Positions 48,640 to 60,993 of a stretch of DNA of 64,000 bases are shown piece after piece. The notes below the pieces were generated by a model that ran no database searches, was not told where the DNA came from, and was given only the letters and a program-made list of their open reading frames with translations. This DNA is from Erythrophleum ivorense (Eukaryota > Streptophyta > Magnoliopsida > Fabales > Fabaceae), in the NCBI GenBank assembly GCA_026724425.1, contig JAIUCV010000018.1:2165596-2229595 (forward strand), in the 5' to 3' direction. The first letter of the stretch is position 1. Every line of letters begins with the position of its first letter. Both the position numbers and the translations under genes were made by a program.

Positions 48640-51110
48640 ACCCTAATCTATGCCTCATCATCTTGTTTATCATCTTCAAAATCATCTTTATTCTCATCAT
48701 CATCATCATCATCATCTTCTTCTTCTTCACAAACTATGTTAGTAGTTGACATATTTATTTCTTTATAGGAACCTTTAATGTCTCTTAGGTTATGGAATTC
48801 ATCATTCAGGACGATTGTAGGTAGTATAACTTCCAATCATCTACTTGAAATAGCCCTATATTTGTTTTAAATGAAGGAGCCTCAATTATGCTATAAGCCT
48901 TAACCTTGATTACGACTAACCAGTTAGCTTTTTGATGGCAACAAGGATAATATACATAGTACACTTGCGTCACTTGTTGTGCAAATATAAATGGATCAAA
49001 CTTATTATACCTCTGTAATTCATGAACTTTAACAATCCCATATTGTCTATGAACCCTCATACCACGATTAGGTGAAGGATCATATCATTGACAATTGAAC
49101 AACACTAATCACTTCACAGGAACCCTTGTATATTCTACCTCCACAATCTCTTTTAGATTGTCATAAAAGTCATATTCTGATTGTGCAAAGTCAATCCCTT
49201 CATACATACACTGCTATTTATTGTTGATTTTCGATGGTTCAATGAATGTATGTGAAATCTGTACCTACTAACAAAGTAAATTGGTCAAGTTCTAACACTT
49301 TTCTTTTATCCCCAAACAATGTCATGTAAAAATGGATCTAGAATATTATTGGCTAGGTTTTGAGCCTATATGACATTTTTTAATATTTTATGTGAGTTGG
49401 GGTTAGTTTTAAGACATGATTAATTACAATTTCTTACTATGTACATGTTCTTGAAATCATGAGAAAAAATTTGCATCAATCTGACGTTTGATCTCAACAT
49501 CTGCAATTTCAGGATTAGACAAAGTTAACTCATGAACAAATAAAATGCATAACAAAGAAATGTGTTTAGTATATGCAAAATAAGTGATGTGTAAGTAATA
49601 TCACTTACTTGATATAAGGTTGCACTTTATCATATTTTATTAGAACATATTTTATGGTAGCTTCCATTTTTTAATCATTCAAGAAACAAGACTTGCATTT
49701 TCCAAAAGGCCTTCTAGGATAGTTAAAAATGGAAATTACAGGTAGGCCTGATTCTCCACTATCATCATTACTTGGAGGTCTCATAATTCTTGATGGCGTA
49801 TCATGCTCAAAGTAATGTAAGAAAAATGTTGCAATCTCCTCAATTATATAAGCTTCACATATAGATCCTTCCACTTGAGCTTTGTTATTGACTTTTTGCT
49901 TCAAGGTATGGAGGAACCTACATAAAGAGTAGTTGAACAAGTTTTATTAACTTTCAAGCATATATTCATTCCAAGCATATAGTAAAAGACTTTATTACCT
50001 TTCAAATAGACACATCCATTAATATTGAATGGGTCCTTTAACCTTTGATTTTTAAGGAAAGGTGGATGGGTAGATGCTCCATTGAGTCAAAGAACCTAAG
50101 GGGAAAGATCTTCTCTAACTTGCACAAGGTCACAACAATGTTCTGCTCTAATAACTCTAGTTGAGCCATTGTTAAGGTAGTAGAATAAAGTTCTCTAAAG
50201 AATTGACTAATATCAGTTATAGGATTCCACATAGTTTCAAACAAAGTACCAAAGGCAATGGAAAGCAAGCGTTGCATAAACACATGACAATCATGACCCT
50301 TCATTCCATACAGCTTTGCTTCCTTCATGTCAACATATCGGGCCAAATTAGATGCATACCCATCAAGGAGCCTCAAGTTCTTTACCTATTGACAAATAGC
50401 TCATTTTTGTTCTATATTCAAAGTATATTGTACTTTGGGTTTTAAAACTTTCCTTCCATTGTTCACAAGTTCTAATTCTTTTCGTTGGCAATATTCTTCC
50501 ATGTTTAACTGAACTTGTATGTTATCTTTAGTCTTTCCTTTTATGTCAATGATGGTGTAAAATACATTGTTAAACAAATTTTTCTTAATATGCTTAACAT
50601 CAAGATTATGTCAAATGAGATTAGTTTTCCAATATGGCAATTTCCAAAATATGCTTTGTTTTGTCCAATGGTGAGTGTCATTATACCTTTTGATTGTTAC
50701 AAGTTCTCCTCACTTGGTCACTTTTGGTAGATTGCACACTCTTTGCCAAACTTGCTCTCCACATTGATTTCTAAACTCTATTCTTATAAAAAGAGCATTT
50801 ATTTCTTTTGTATAGGTGATCTGGTGGAAGAAATTGTTGATGACAATCAAAGAAAGATATTTTCTCCCTATGCTTCAATTGGAATGACTTTGAGTTCTCC
50901 ATACATATAGGGCATGACAATCTCTCCATTGTCATCTAACCAGACAACATGCCATATGTTGGGAAGTCATTGATTGTCCATAATAGTGTGGCATGCATAT
51001 GAAAGTTTTGTCTCAATGAGGCATCATATGTTAGGACACCATCAGTCTATAATAATTTTAGTTCATTTATCAATAGTTGCAAATAAATTTCTATTTTCCC
51101 TTTAGGATTT
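48640..51110 (-). pseudogene. CACTA transposase TNP2, C-terminal two thirds, decayed
   Basis: On the minus strand, starting at 51110: the transposase_21 region continues (NPKGKIEIYLQLLINELK, then the SMTSQHMACCL-equivalent region near 50960 and a CHQQFLPPDHPY-like block near 50830). A DUF4218-type region follows at 49990-50400 (LYGMKGHDCHVFMQRLLSIA, CKLEKIFPLRFFDSM). Next is HTLKQKVNNKAQVEGSICEAY at 49790-49920. A DUF4216-type region at about 48830-49260 reads YDPSPNRGMRVHRQYGIVKV then FIFAQQVTQVYYV. The C-terminus is acidic, with an E/D run encoded by a CAT/CTT trinucleotide repeat near 48690-48730. Several in-frame stops show it is dead. The N-terminal part is at 54729-55880, beyond LTR copy D. 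Confidence 0.85.
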
Positions 51111-51115
51111 TTAGG

Positions 51116-54100
51116 TGTAATACCATATTCCTCTAGTCCTTCCTCCCCACAAGTAAGCTTCATACATGTTGCATTAAGGAAAATCAATAAATTTAATGCA
51201 TTATTTTTATGTTATGTGAGACTTTAAAAATTCATTTTATGCTCCATGGACTTCGCTAACTTTCCAACATCATCATATACTTATAATCCATTAATACAAG
51301 TCATAAACATCATAAAAGAACATATACAACTTGAATTAGAAGCCACACACCAAAAAAAATTAAAGTTGGCCATGGGTTCCACTTTCTAGCTTTCTAACAT
51401 TAATTTTGGGAAATTGTAATTAATTCTATAACAATCAAAATCAAGTAAATGATAGCTTTATGGAAATCTATAAATGTCAACTATAGGTTAAAAATAATTT
51501 TAGGCCATGAAAATATCAACCGGATCATAATTGATAATAGAATAATACCCAAGGTCTAGCTATCATGATTTGCTATCACAAGTTTTTTATATAAATTTCA
51601 AAAATTCATAATTAATTTTTAAAAAAATCAAAACCCAGCAAATCATACCATTATAGAAAGCTATGGATGTTTACTTTTGATAAAATTAGTTCCAAATCAA
51701 GGAAATGGTGTTTAACTCATAACAATTGATAGAACAATATCAGAGGTCCTACTGCACTATTAGTACTATCGTGGAATTTCAAAATTTTGGTTCTCCCTTT
51801 ATAGAGCTTCAAATGGGGTGATCTTAGTGGTAATGGAAAGTGTATGATGTCTAGTTTAAAATTCTAAAATTTCATAGCCATTGAATGTCATTTGGCCTAT
51901 GAATGATGAGGAAACAAAATTTGACTATATGAATAGTGCACCCTACCATTCAGCATATTTTTCCCAATCTTAAAAAATTATAATAAATTCTCTAGAGCTC
52001 TAAATTGGATGATCTTTCCCTTTGTAGAAAAATCTAGATGAGACCTACTCATTGGCCATATTTCATGGAAAAAACCACTCGTTTGGTTAGATTTTAGTTT
52101 AACTCACAAATTAGTCACTTTTGGTGTTCCGAATGATTCAAAAATGGTGACAACTTGCTTCATAGATCACCCATGGCCACTTGGACGTGTCTAAAACCAC
52201 ATTCAGAGCCTAGGGGGGGGGGACATGTCATTTGGTTTAAAACATCATGAATCTCATTTCCACTACGCTACATGTAATAATACACATTGGAAGTATAACA
52301 TATCAAGGGCCTTTGATGGTAAAATCAATCATACATATTCATATGAACCTCAAACATTCCATACATCATGTCCACATATATTTGAGTGTACTCAAATGTT
52401 TACATCATATATACAATATGTAATTACAATTCTTGATAACAAAAAGCTATCAAAAAGACTACTTCACTACTCCATATCTAAGGTCTTGCTCTTTAAGGTT
52501 GTTGGCTTCCACTTCTTCGCCCACTTGGCTCACCTAGACATGGTTAGATATTAGAAAGGGAAGAGTGAGATTCTAAGAATCTCAATAGCTCTTAACCCTT
52601 TTAATCATACATAATAGCCATATTTTCAAGTCTAAGAATGCATATATGAATATTAAGCTACTAGTAACCATACATAAATTTATTTCCATGTGCAATAAGC
52701 TTATACATATTATATGTTGGCTTTCAAGAGCATTGGTTTAGCCTCACCCCCTTTTCTTAGGGTTTTTGGACTTGCCTCACCTATTTTCAAAGGACTTTTG
52801 ACTAAACTTCACTCTTCTTGAGACTTTTGGCTTTATCTTACCCAATCCTAGGGACTTTTGACTTTACCAAACTCATTCAAGTCATAACACATTCAGAAAA
52901 TATATTTTATGCACATAATGATACCATGGTATGTAGAAAATAGTTATACACATTTCTCATGATGTAAACATACATACACATATCCAAAGATAAAAAAAAC
53001 TAAGAATGCATGAGAGAAAGGTTAGAAAGCTACCTTTGAAATAAAACACAAGTCTTTCCCTTGATTCTTCTTCCCTTTTCAAGGCCACACACTTGCAAGT
53101 GGGTGGAGTTTGATTCCTTTTGCCTAAACACATCAAATAGGATTTGATTACATTCTTAAAGCTAACTCTAGCATCATACACACACTAGATGAAGCTACTT
53201 CCTCTTATGGTTCAATTATGGCTCCATTCAAGACCTAAAGAAGCAACTATAATAATTCTTCATCTTGGCCCCATTTTCTTCCTCAATCTATGACTCTTGA
53301 CTTCATTTAGAATCCTTGGAGTCATCACACAATCATTTTAAAGAGCCTAGCTATATGTTGCATCTTTATGTCATATTATGGAACATATACCTCCAACTCT
53401 CAATCTATGGCTTCTAAATTTTTTCTAAGGCTTCCTTTGACATTCTTCCATCATATTTAGTCCCAATCTAAGTTTAGAAAAATTTAAAACACTCCCTAGG
53501 CCCTTCAAATCCTCTAGGCCGAGACAAGCACCTTATTTTGGACCCATGGACTTCTGCAAGTTTCCTTGGAGGATGATGCACTTAGGAGGCTTTCTATATG
53601 TCTTAAGAACTCATATAAACTCTTAGATACCTTAAATTATTATTAGAAAGCTTCCTACAAGTCAAGGTGCAAGTGAAACCCTAGCATTTGTATCTTGAAT
53701 GTGAATGGTTCTTTCTTGGATTTCAATGCATTATTTTATTTCCCACACTTCAAAGCATAAGTTTCATACTTGGTTTAGTTTAGAATTATTCCCCTCTTAC
53801 CTATTTTCCACTTGGCTAAAACTAGACAAGAAGAAGCAAGGAAGATAAGGCAAATAAACATAGATGTTTACCTTGGTTTCTAACTTATTTCAAGTGCTCT
53901 TTCAAGTGGTATGCTCCTCTCCTTCAAACTTGATCATCCTCCTTCTGAACTAGACTCAAAATAGCCTCATATGAATAACCAAAACCATGGAAAGAAAGGT
54001 AGGAAAGAGGAGAACAACATTAAAGAGGGAAGAAGCTTGAAATTTCTAGACTTTTTTTCCTTATTTTTCTTCCTCTTCTCCTCCTCCTTTGCTGCGTCCC

Positions 54101-54723
54101 TCTTCCTATTCTCTTCCTCTGTTTTGGGCAAAAAGTGAGTCGGTTAGAAGGGGAGAGGAAATATGACACCGATTATAAGACCAAAAGTTCTTAATTTGTT
54201 TAATAAAAATTTTGTTTACATCCTGCTTTCTTGGCTAATTCATTTTAGACTCATTTTAGCCCCTTTTCGAAAATCATCTTTTTCATCATAAAATTTAAGT
54301 CGTCTAATTTATAAAATGGTTTTGGAATCACTCAATTTGGATTAAAAACCTTTCCAAACGAGAAAGTCAAAGTTTGGATCAACTGACATTCAAAAACGTA
54401 AACCAGAGGGGTTTTAACTATCTCGAGGGTTACCATAATTTTAAGGCCTCTGAAAATCTCGAAAAACTCAATTTTTTTTTGTTTAAAAAGCTCTTTTGTG
54501 AGTTTTTCAAAAAGTACTCATATTTACGAAAATGCCATTATGTTTTCGGCGATTTTATTGAACTACCTTAACTCTAATTTTTGGGCATCTTAGATCTTAG
54601 ATCCTCATTTTCTATGATTTGAGATTTTATTCTGATTTTATTTGGCCTTAAATTATTCATTTCAGGGGACTTGCTTTTCAAACTGATTTATTTCAGTGTT
54701 TTTACGAAAAATCGGATGTTACA
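51116..54723 (-). mobile_element. Solo LTR, large TGTAACA family, copy D (TSD TTAGG)
   Basis: On the minus strand it runs from TGTAACATCCGA to AATATGGTATTACA, 3608 bp, flanked by TTAGG at 51111-51115 and 54724-54728. Excising it with one TTAGG joins the TNP2 frame exactly after its ICGP motif. It contains the family minisatellite (52739-52874) and no coding domain. This is the clearest full-length copy of the family in the window. Confidence 0.92.
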
Positions 54724-54728
54724 TTAGG

Positions 54729-55880
54729 ACCACAGATAATCAGTGTTAAGAACATATATTTTTGTCTCATGCACATTACTAGTGGTAGATTGTACGACGT
54801 GATGATAATTGGCCAGCAAGAATACTTGCTCCCATGTTGGTCAAATGGCGTAAAGCCATCAGCACACAACCCGAGTTTAACATTTCATGGATTATACGTA
54901 AAGTCAGAGTATGTGCTATCAAACACCTTCCACACTTTTCCATTAGAAGGGTGAGTAAGGACGCCAAATGCTCGATGGTTCTCATAATGCCACCTCATTT
55001 CTTTTGCTATTTCTTAGAAGCAAATAATCTTTGAAATCTAAGAATTAGTGGTAGGTACTACAATTGCTTGGTTGCAAATTTCTTTTTTCTTCCATGACAC
55101 TTTCTTGCAGCATACCATGCTTCATCATAAAATTTACACTAGGTTGTATTCACATCATCTTTATAATACAACATACACTCATTATCATAACAATCAATCT
55201 TCATATAACCAAGCCCTAATATTGACACCAACTTCTTTGTTTGATGCAAGCCTGTAGGCATACGAGTGTCTTTAAGTTATGTCATCTACATAAGTTGTGA
55301 TACTAAATTGTAGCCTTGTTGTGACATATTGGTCTCTGCCTTAATTCTTAATAATTGTACAGTTGCTAAAAGTTCATATTCATCTTCACAACCTTCCCAT
55401 AAGGGTTGTTGTGCAGCATGCAACATGTCATAAAATGCCTTTGCATCTAGATTTGGCATCTCTTCAACAGAGCAATTATAGTTATCCTTGAAACTTGGCT
55501 CGGCTGCATCCATCACCATAGTGTCATATTGTGTTAACTGGTTCTCAAACGACTCTTGTAAGATATGTTGGACGCTTGGCATTGGACATATAGGTGAATG
55601 ATAGTCAGTTGACATTTTGCCATACTAGCCCATATATAATAGTCTGACTTGACTCCATGTCTATAAAGGTGCACCTTCACCACATCAAGACATAGATAGT
55701 TCTTACATTTACTCTTGGCACATGGACGCCTAATTTTCTCTAACTATAAAAAAGAAGGCAATCAACATGTATGGGTAATAAACTCCTTAACACTTTGCTC
55801 AAACTCTGTTGTAAAACGTCAATGACTTAAATATACTCTATTATACATCTATCTTTGATTTTTTGGCACATCCTTCCAAT
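54729..55880 (-). pseudogene. CACTA transposase TNP2, N-terminal third
   Basis: On the minus strand: a transposase-associated domain at about 55640-55880 (KIRRPCAKSKCKNYLCLDVV, then HLYRHGVKSDYYIW). Next is an AKAFYDMLHAAQQPLWEGCE block (55286-55460). A KIDCYDNECMLYYKDD block lies near 55170. The transposase_21 start follows: LFASKEIAKEMRWHYENHRA near 54970-55020, LCADGFTPF, then SKYSCWPIII and YNLPL.MCMRQKYMFLTLI up to 54729. Stops are few here (one interrupts between FTYNP and NVKLG). From family knowledge this is the plant CACTA TNP2-type DDE transposase. Confidence 0.88.
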
Positions 55881-57451
55881 CAAAGCTATATGTTTCAGGT
55901 AGTCATGAAGTAGTTCAATAGGTACTCAGTAATCATCAAAGATTCATCTACAAAGTTATAATGCTTCATAGTTTTTTTTTAAAGAAAATAATAAAAGAGT
56001 TTACAAGAGAGTATTAGAATGAATTACTTATTTTATTTTTCCCCCAATATTAATTGGGGCACTCTTAATAGTATGGTTAATGTTAAATAATTGGATAAGA
56101 ACATTTAGGAAGAGTAAAGATTTGAATAAGTCTAATTCCAAGCAGTGGTCATCAATCATGAAGACTAGAGTCGATAACATTAAAGTTATACAGTGTAGTT
56201 TAAACAAAAATGTTGGTAATATCAACTTTACATCTAGTATTTTTCTATTTCAAAATTTGGGAACCAACATGAAGCCTATGTATGCATCTTTCATATAGAA
56301 TTTCATCATTACATCTATAATTTGTAGAAAAAGAAATAAATTGACCAAAGAAAATGAACATAAGAAGCCTATATAAAGATTTCTTATAACAGTTCTTACT
56401 ATGTCCAAACAGATTTTTCTCAAAAGAAAGACAAGTACACGGTAGAAGGATAAAGCTAGAAAAGAAATTAATGCAATAGAAAACCAAAAAAGTCAAACAT
56501 GGAAAAAAGCAGCCCAATATCTCAACCCAATATCCAAAAAAATCAAACATATCCTAGCCCCTACAAGTAACCAGGACATGTTCTTTGTATTGCATGGCCT
56601 CATTCTATGAATTAGAATGCTAGAACATGCACCTTAATAGCTTCTCTTACAATATGTTTTGTAAGATGCAACTTTTAAAGCTTCGAATTCTTGTTTATGG
56701 GTAGAAAGAGAAAATTAAAGGTAGGTTGAACATGCACCTTAATAACTTCTCTTACAATATCTTGAGGAAAAAAATTGCTGACTTGGCCAATGGAATATGT
56801 AAGTGTCAACTAGCAGTGCTTAGGCAAAGCAATAGTGAAGTATAAAGAACTAGATTAAAAAACAAAGTAAAAATATAAGGAAAAAAAAAAGTGGAAGTTT
56901 GGGGACAAATGTAAAACCATATATAAACAAAGTATAGTCTATACCAACTCTAGTTTATGATACATAAGCAATCCATTATCTATCTCATTGTAAGTTTGAT
57001 AGTGTCAAGACAAAGGCTAATGTGGAGGGCTTGTTTAAAAATAACAAGAAAGAGGCAAAATTTATGTGCAAAAATTAAAGTATAGGGCCTTAGTTGAAAA
57101 TTTAAACAATGTACAGGAAACAAATAAATAATATCAATTTAATTTTTTTTGTGTTTGTTATATTCAAACATCTTATAAATAAATTTTTAAGTGTTTGAAA
57201 ATTTAAAAATTTCATATACTAAATAGTGAAAAAAATGTAAACATTTTGGTGCCCCACTTGCATTATATATGCCATTAATCTGTCTATCAAATGACAGCGG
57301 CTCAAAATGAGTATTAAAGATTTCATCTCTTTGTCAAGACATAATAAATTTATTTGTAAGTCCTAATCCTTCGTAGACTTGTGCTTATATTTACTTCACT
57401 TTCCTACTAAAGATTGATTAACCACTTGCATGTTAATTAGCTCTAATAACA
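55881..57451. other. Unassigned AT-rich sequence left of a minus-strand LTR
   Basis: Should contain the 5' end of the CACTA element and the internal start of the retroelement whose LTR is at 57452, but I see no CACTA terminal repeat and no gag domain. A 33-bp sequence (GAACATGCACCTTAATA.CTT...) is duplicated near 56622 and 56728. Confidence 0.35.
57440..57451 (-). other. Primer binding site remnant (tRNA-iMet type)
   Basis: GCTCTAATAACA on the + strand is the reverse complement of a TGGTATCAGAGC-type primer binding site with two or three changes. It abuts the TG of the LTR, as expected for a minus-strand 5' LTR. Confidence 0.5.
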
Positions 57452-58622
57452 TGTTAGATATAGAAGTTTCTTTGTTTTTGAAGAAGGAGTGAACACACTT
57501 ATGTGAAGAAGAAGGAGTGAAATAAAACCAATTAAACAGTGCAGGACATGAAAATATAAATTTCTGCAACATGTATTCAGACTCACTATAGTGAGTTCAT
57601 CCTCGCAATAGCGAGGAAGAATAGAGAACTGCAGAATTAAATTTCTAAGTCTACAACACCTAAATAATTGAAAACACATGCATAGAAAGATACAAATAGC
57701 ACACCCATAACCATTATTATAATCATATCAACCTACATTTATCAAATCAAAGCCACGTAACTTTAACCCTAAATTCTTAAAACCACACAATCTTAAGCAA
57801 AAAAATGGAAAAAAGAACAAAGAATCAGCATACTTGATGAAGAGATAAAGATGATGACTTGAAAAGATGAAATGGTTGAATAGAAAGCAAGATGCACAAA
57901 GAGCACAAATGGGGGGGGGGGGGAGTGGCTACGCGATAGTGAGTAAGAATAAGAAGAAGAAAGAGAGAAGAAAGACTTGTTTTTGTTTTTATTTTTTATT
58001 TTTTATTTTGTTTGTGTTTGTGTTTGTGTTTTTTGTTTTGTTTTGTTTTCTTTTGGAACACTCAAAATCTAAGATAACCTTGTGCAATAGCGAGGAGTTC
58101 TCTAGAAAATGTACCATACGACAAAACTGCCATATCTAGCAAGTGCGAAGTGGTCCTCTCATAATGGTGAGAACACTTAGAGGTTTTGGTCAGCCATAGA
58201 GTCTCGTTATAGTGAGGAGCACCTCTCACTATTGTGAGAGCTTATCAGTGCTAGACTTCAAGTTTGTTCACTATAGCCTGCGCTATTGCTAGAAGTTCTT
58301 TGGATTTTGTATGAGCCATGAATTTGCTATAATGAATTGGCATCCTTGCTATAGTAAGAAGAGTTAGACAACTTATTCTTGATTTTCCAGCCTCCTCCTT
58401 TTCTTTATTGCCTCCTAGTAGGTCTTTATTCCTCTCTTGAGATTAAAATCAAAATGAAATGAATATAGAGTTGCCAAAATGACTACAAAAGCTAAATTTT
58501 ATTTATTTACATTAATTGGAGAAATATATGTACTAAAATACAAAATCGTAAGAAAAATATCCAGATGACTCCTTATTCCATCATAAAATATGCCATAAAA
58601 TATCAAAATTAGAGAGTCATCA
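57452..58622 (-). mobile_element. 5' LTR of a minus-strand retrotransposon
   Basis: On the minus strand it begins TGATGACTCTCTAATTT (58622) and ends ...CTATATCTAACA (57452), 1171 bp with TG...CA ends, and a primer binding site follows. It contains palindromes of the CTCGCTATAGCGAG class at 57585-57618 and 58070-58350, a G12 run at 57911-57922 and T-rich TTTG/TTTTG repeats at 57975-58055. The 90-residue open frame 57867-58139 is low complexity. The 3' LTR and interior were not identified. Confidence 0.6.
58070..58350 (-). repeat. Dispersed CTCACTATAGTGAG-like palindromes
   Basis: Variants include CAATAGCGAGG, CTCGTTATAGTGAGG, CTCTCACTATTGTGAGAG, TTCACTATAGC, GCGCTATTGC and TTGCTATAGTAAG; two more lie at 57585-57618 (ACTCACTATAGTGAGT, CTCGCAATAGCGAGG). 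More decayed than the array at 27 kb, with transitions mostly at CG. Confidence 0.8.
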
Positions 58623-59745
58623 ATTGTTTAGGGTTTTAAGTTTATAAGATGAAAGATTCAATTGGCACTATTGGATTCCTATATGGGCTTGAGTTTTAGG
58701 TCTACTTCCTTCATATTGATTCTTTTTTTTTTTTAATTAATATGCTAACCCAGTTAATATAGCACCTTAACAAAATGGATTTTTAGCCCTATAATTTTAT
58801 AGAATTGCATAATAATTGGGCTTATATTTTTAATAGTATGAGCACTTAATTGGCCTCTAACATAATGTTATAATTCTTTTAGAATGCATTACATATGTTC
58901 CTTAAGCATTAGTTAGATGTTGTCAAAATCGTTTATAACTCATTTTTAGCAACATTCAAAAGATATTTATGGGGTTCTTATTGTAAATCTAACAAAAAAT
59001 ATGGGAGATAAATTTGTAATTACATGGTTTGATTATTCAAAAAATGACTTGATAATTATTTTAATTTTTTAATTAATTTATAATTTTTAACTATTCTTTA
59101 TTTTAATTTACTCTCTTAACTTTCAATTTATACTTTATTTATCTTTATCTTAAAATGATTTTTTAGTTAACTTTTAAATATCTTAAGATAATTTTTTAAC
59201 ATTTTTTATTGTTATATAATAATATTTGATGAATGTAATATAAAAATTAATAAATATGACATAAATTAAAAATTAATCAATTAAATTTTAAATAAATAAA
59301 TTACCAAACTAAGAAAATTAGATAAATTAAGAACATAAAATATATTTAAGTAATATATATGTATAGAAGTGTGAAAACTCAAAAATTGACTTCAAATTTT
59401 TAAGCTAAAAACTATTGAAACCCTAAAATTTTGATCCTATATAGAACTTTTTACTTAGATGCTTGAAGGATGAAGAGACCAGAACAAAATTTGGAGGATG
59501 AAGGTTCTCATTGGAATTTGAACCAGCCAAGATTGAATAGGTCAGGTCAGGGTGTGCAGAGTGTGGTGGTAGTGATAGAATGGTACGACTTTTGCTTTAC
59601 CTAAATTTGAAAACTTTCTTCATCCACTGTTCTTTGAGCTTTGGAGCTAATGAAGATTTTGGTATCTCTATCAAATTACATCAATAGTCAAGAGGTGTGG
59701 AGATATGTTTCTTGTTTGCAGCCTTCTATATTTGAATTTCTCATC

Positions 59746-59777
<32 letters not shown>

Positions 59778-60819
59778 CACACATTACCAAACACTAACAC
59801 TACAAAACATTATACTAGTAAAATATCCATAGATAAGTTTTTATATTCTAACCCAAACCAACATCAACAAGTTTAAAGTAATCAAAGTAGTCAAGAATGG
59901 AGTTATTAACCTACATGGCCCAATATTTAACATTTCATTAGTGCATTAATATTCATATATTACAATCTTAAAAAATATTTACAAAATTAGAAGAAGTAAA
60001 ATTTTACTTTGTTAATATCTTGAGCTAATATGGCAAGAAATTTTTGTATAAATTCTTTAATTTGATTTGAACATGAATAATTTGTCTTTGGTCTGAAATA
60101 AACATGAATTGTTTGTCTTCAATATATATATATATATATTTATAAAACAAAGGGAAAACTTTACCAAGGTGAAAAATGATTATTACAATTATAGTATAAT
60201 GATTTTAATAGTTGAGTTAAAAGCATGTTTGAGGTTGTTATAAAATTTTGTTTAATTTTAAATTTTTTTAATAAAATTTCATAAAGCAAAATTATAAAAG
60301 CTCCTTTGTTTAACCAAATCATTTGAAGTTTTTTCTAATGTGTTTTGCAGACTTTTCAAAAAAAAAAATTGTACTTAAAAGGGCATATATTCAAAACCAT
60401 AAGTAAAAATATTAAAACTAATTATGAATTTAATCATTTTGAGTGAATGTGATTTTTCCCAAAAAAAAAAAATAATCTTTTGCTTTTGATTTACTTGAAA
60501 GAAAATATTCTAATTTTAAGCTTAATCTTACAATTAAAAAACTAATTCTAATATCACTTTATTTTTAAAAAAACCTTAATCAAGTACTATAAAATTTTAA
60601 AATAATTATGTTTATGACTATTATTCCTCACAACACTTAAAACTTATATACTACATTTTAACTCAATCAGTGTTAGTCACCCTTGGAGCCTGTAGTGTGT
60701 AGAACTACCTTAAAACACTGAAATTGTAGGCTCTAGAATTAGCCATAGAAACAAAGTAAAAACTAAATTGATATTGAAAAAAATAAAATTCATAATCTAA
60801 TTGATTATAATTAATTAGC
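58623..60819. other. AT-rich spacer, no gene
   Basis: Holds a (TA)n(GA)n run at 59743-59777, an (AT)n run at 60121-60140 and poly-A runs. Nothing coding is recognised. Confidence 0.5.
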
Positions 60820-60837
60820 TCCCCAACAATAGCACTA
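60820..60837 (-). other. Decayed tRNA-Asp-type primer binding site
   Basis: TCCCCAACAATAGCACTA resembles the reverse complement of the TGGCGCCGTTGCCGGGGA primer site of Athila/Tat gypsy elements. All differences are transitions. A TG (60852) begins the presumed minus-strand LTR, which is cut by copy E at 60994. Confidence 0.5.
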
Positions 60838-60993
60838 AAATTTTACTTACGTGTAATATCATATATTTCTAGCTTGCTTCCTATTATTTCTAAGTCTCAC
60901 ATTATGAATTGCACAAAGGGAATTAAAAAATGACATTAAAATAATACCTTATTTAGCATTGTGTCGCGTATGAAAATTTTATTCGGGGTCACG

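Noticed and set aside
57867..58139. 90-residue open frame with a hydrophobic Phe/Val run
   Set aside because: Encoded by T-rich TTTTG/TTTG simple repeats inside an LTR.
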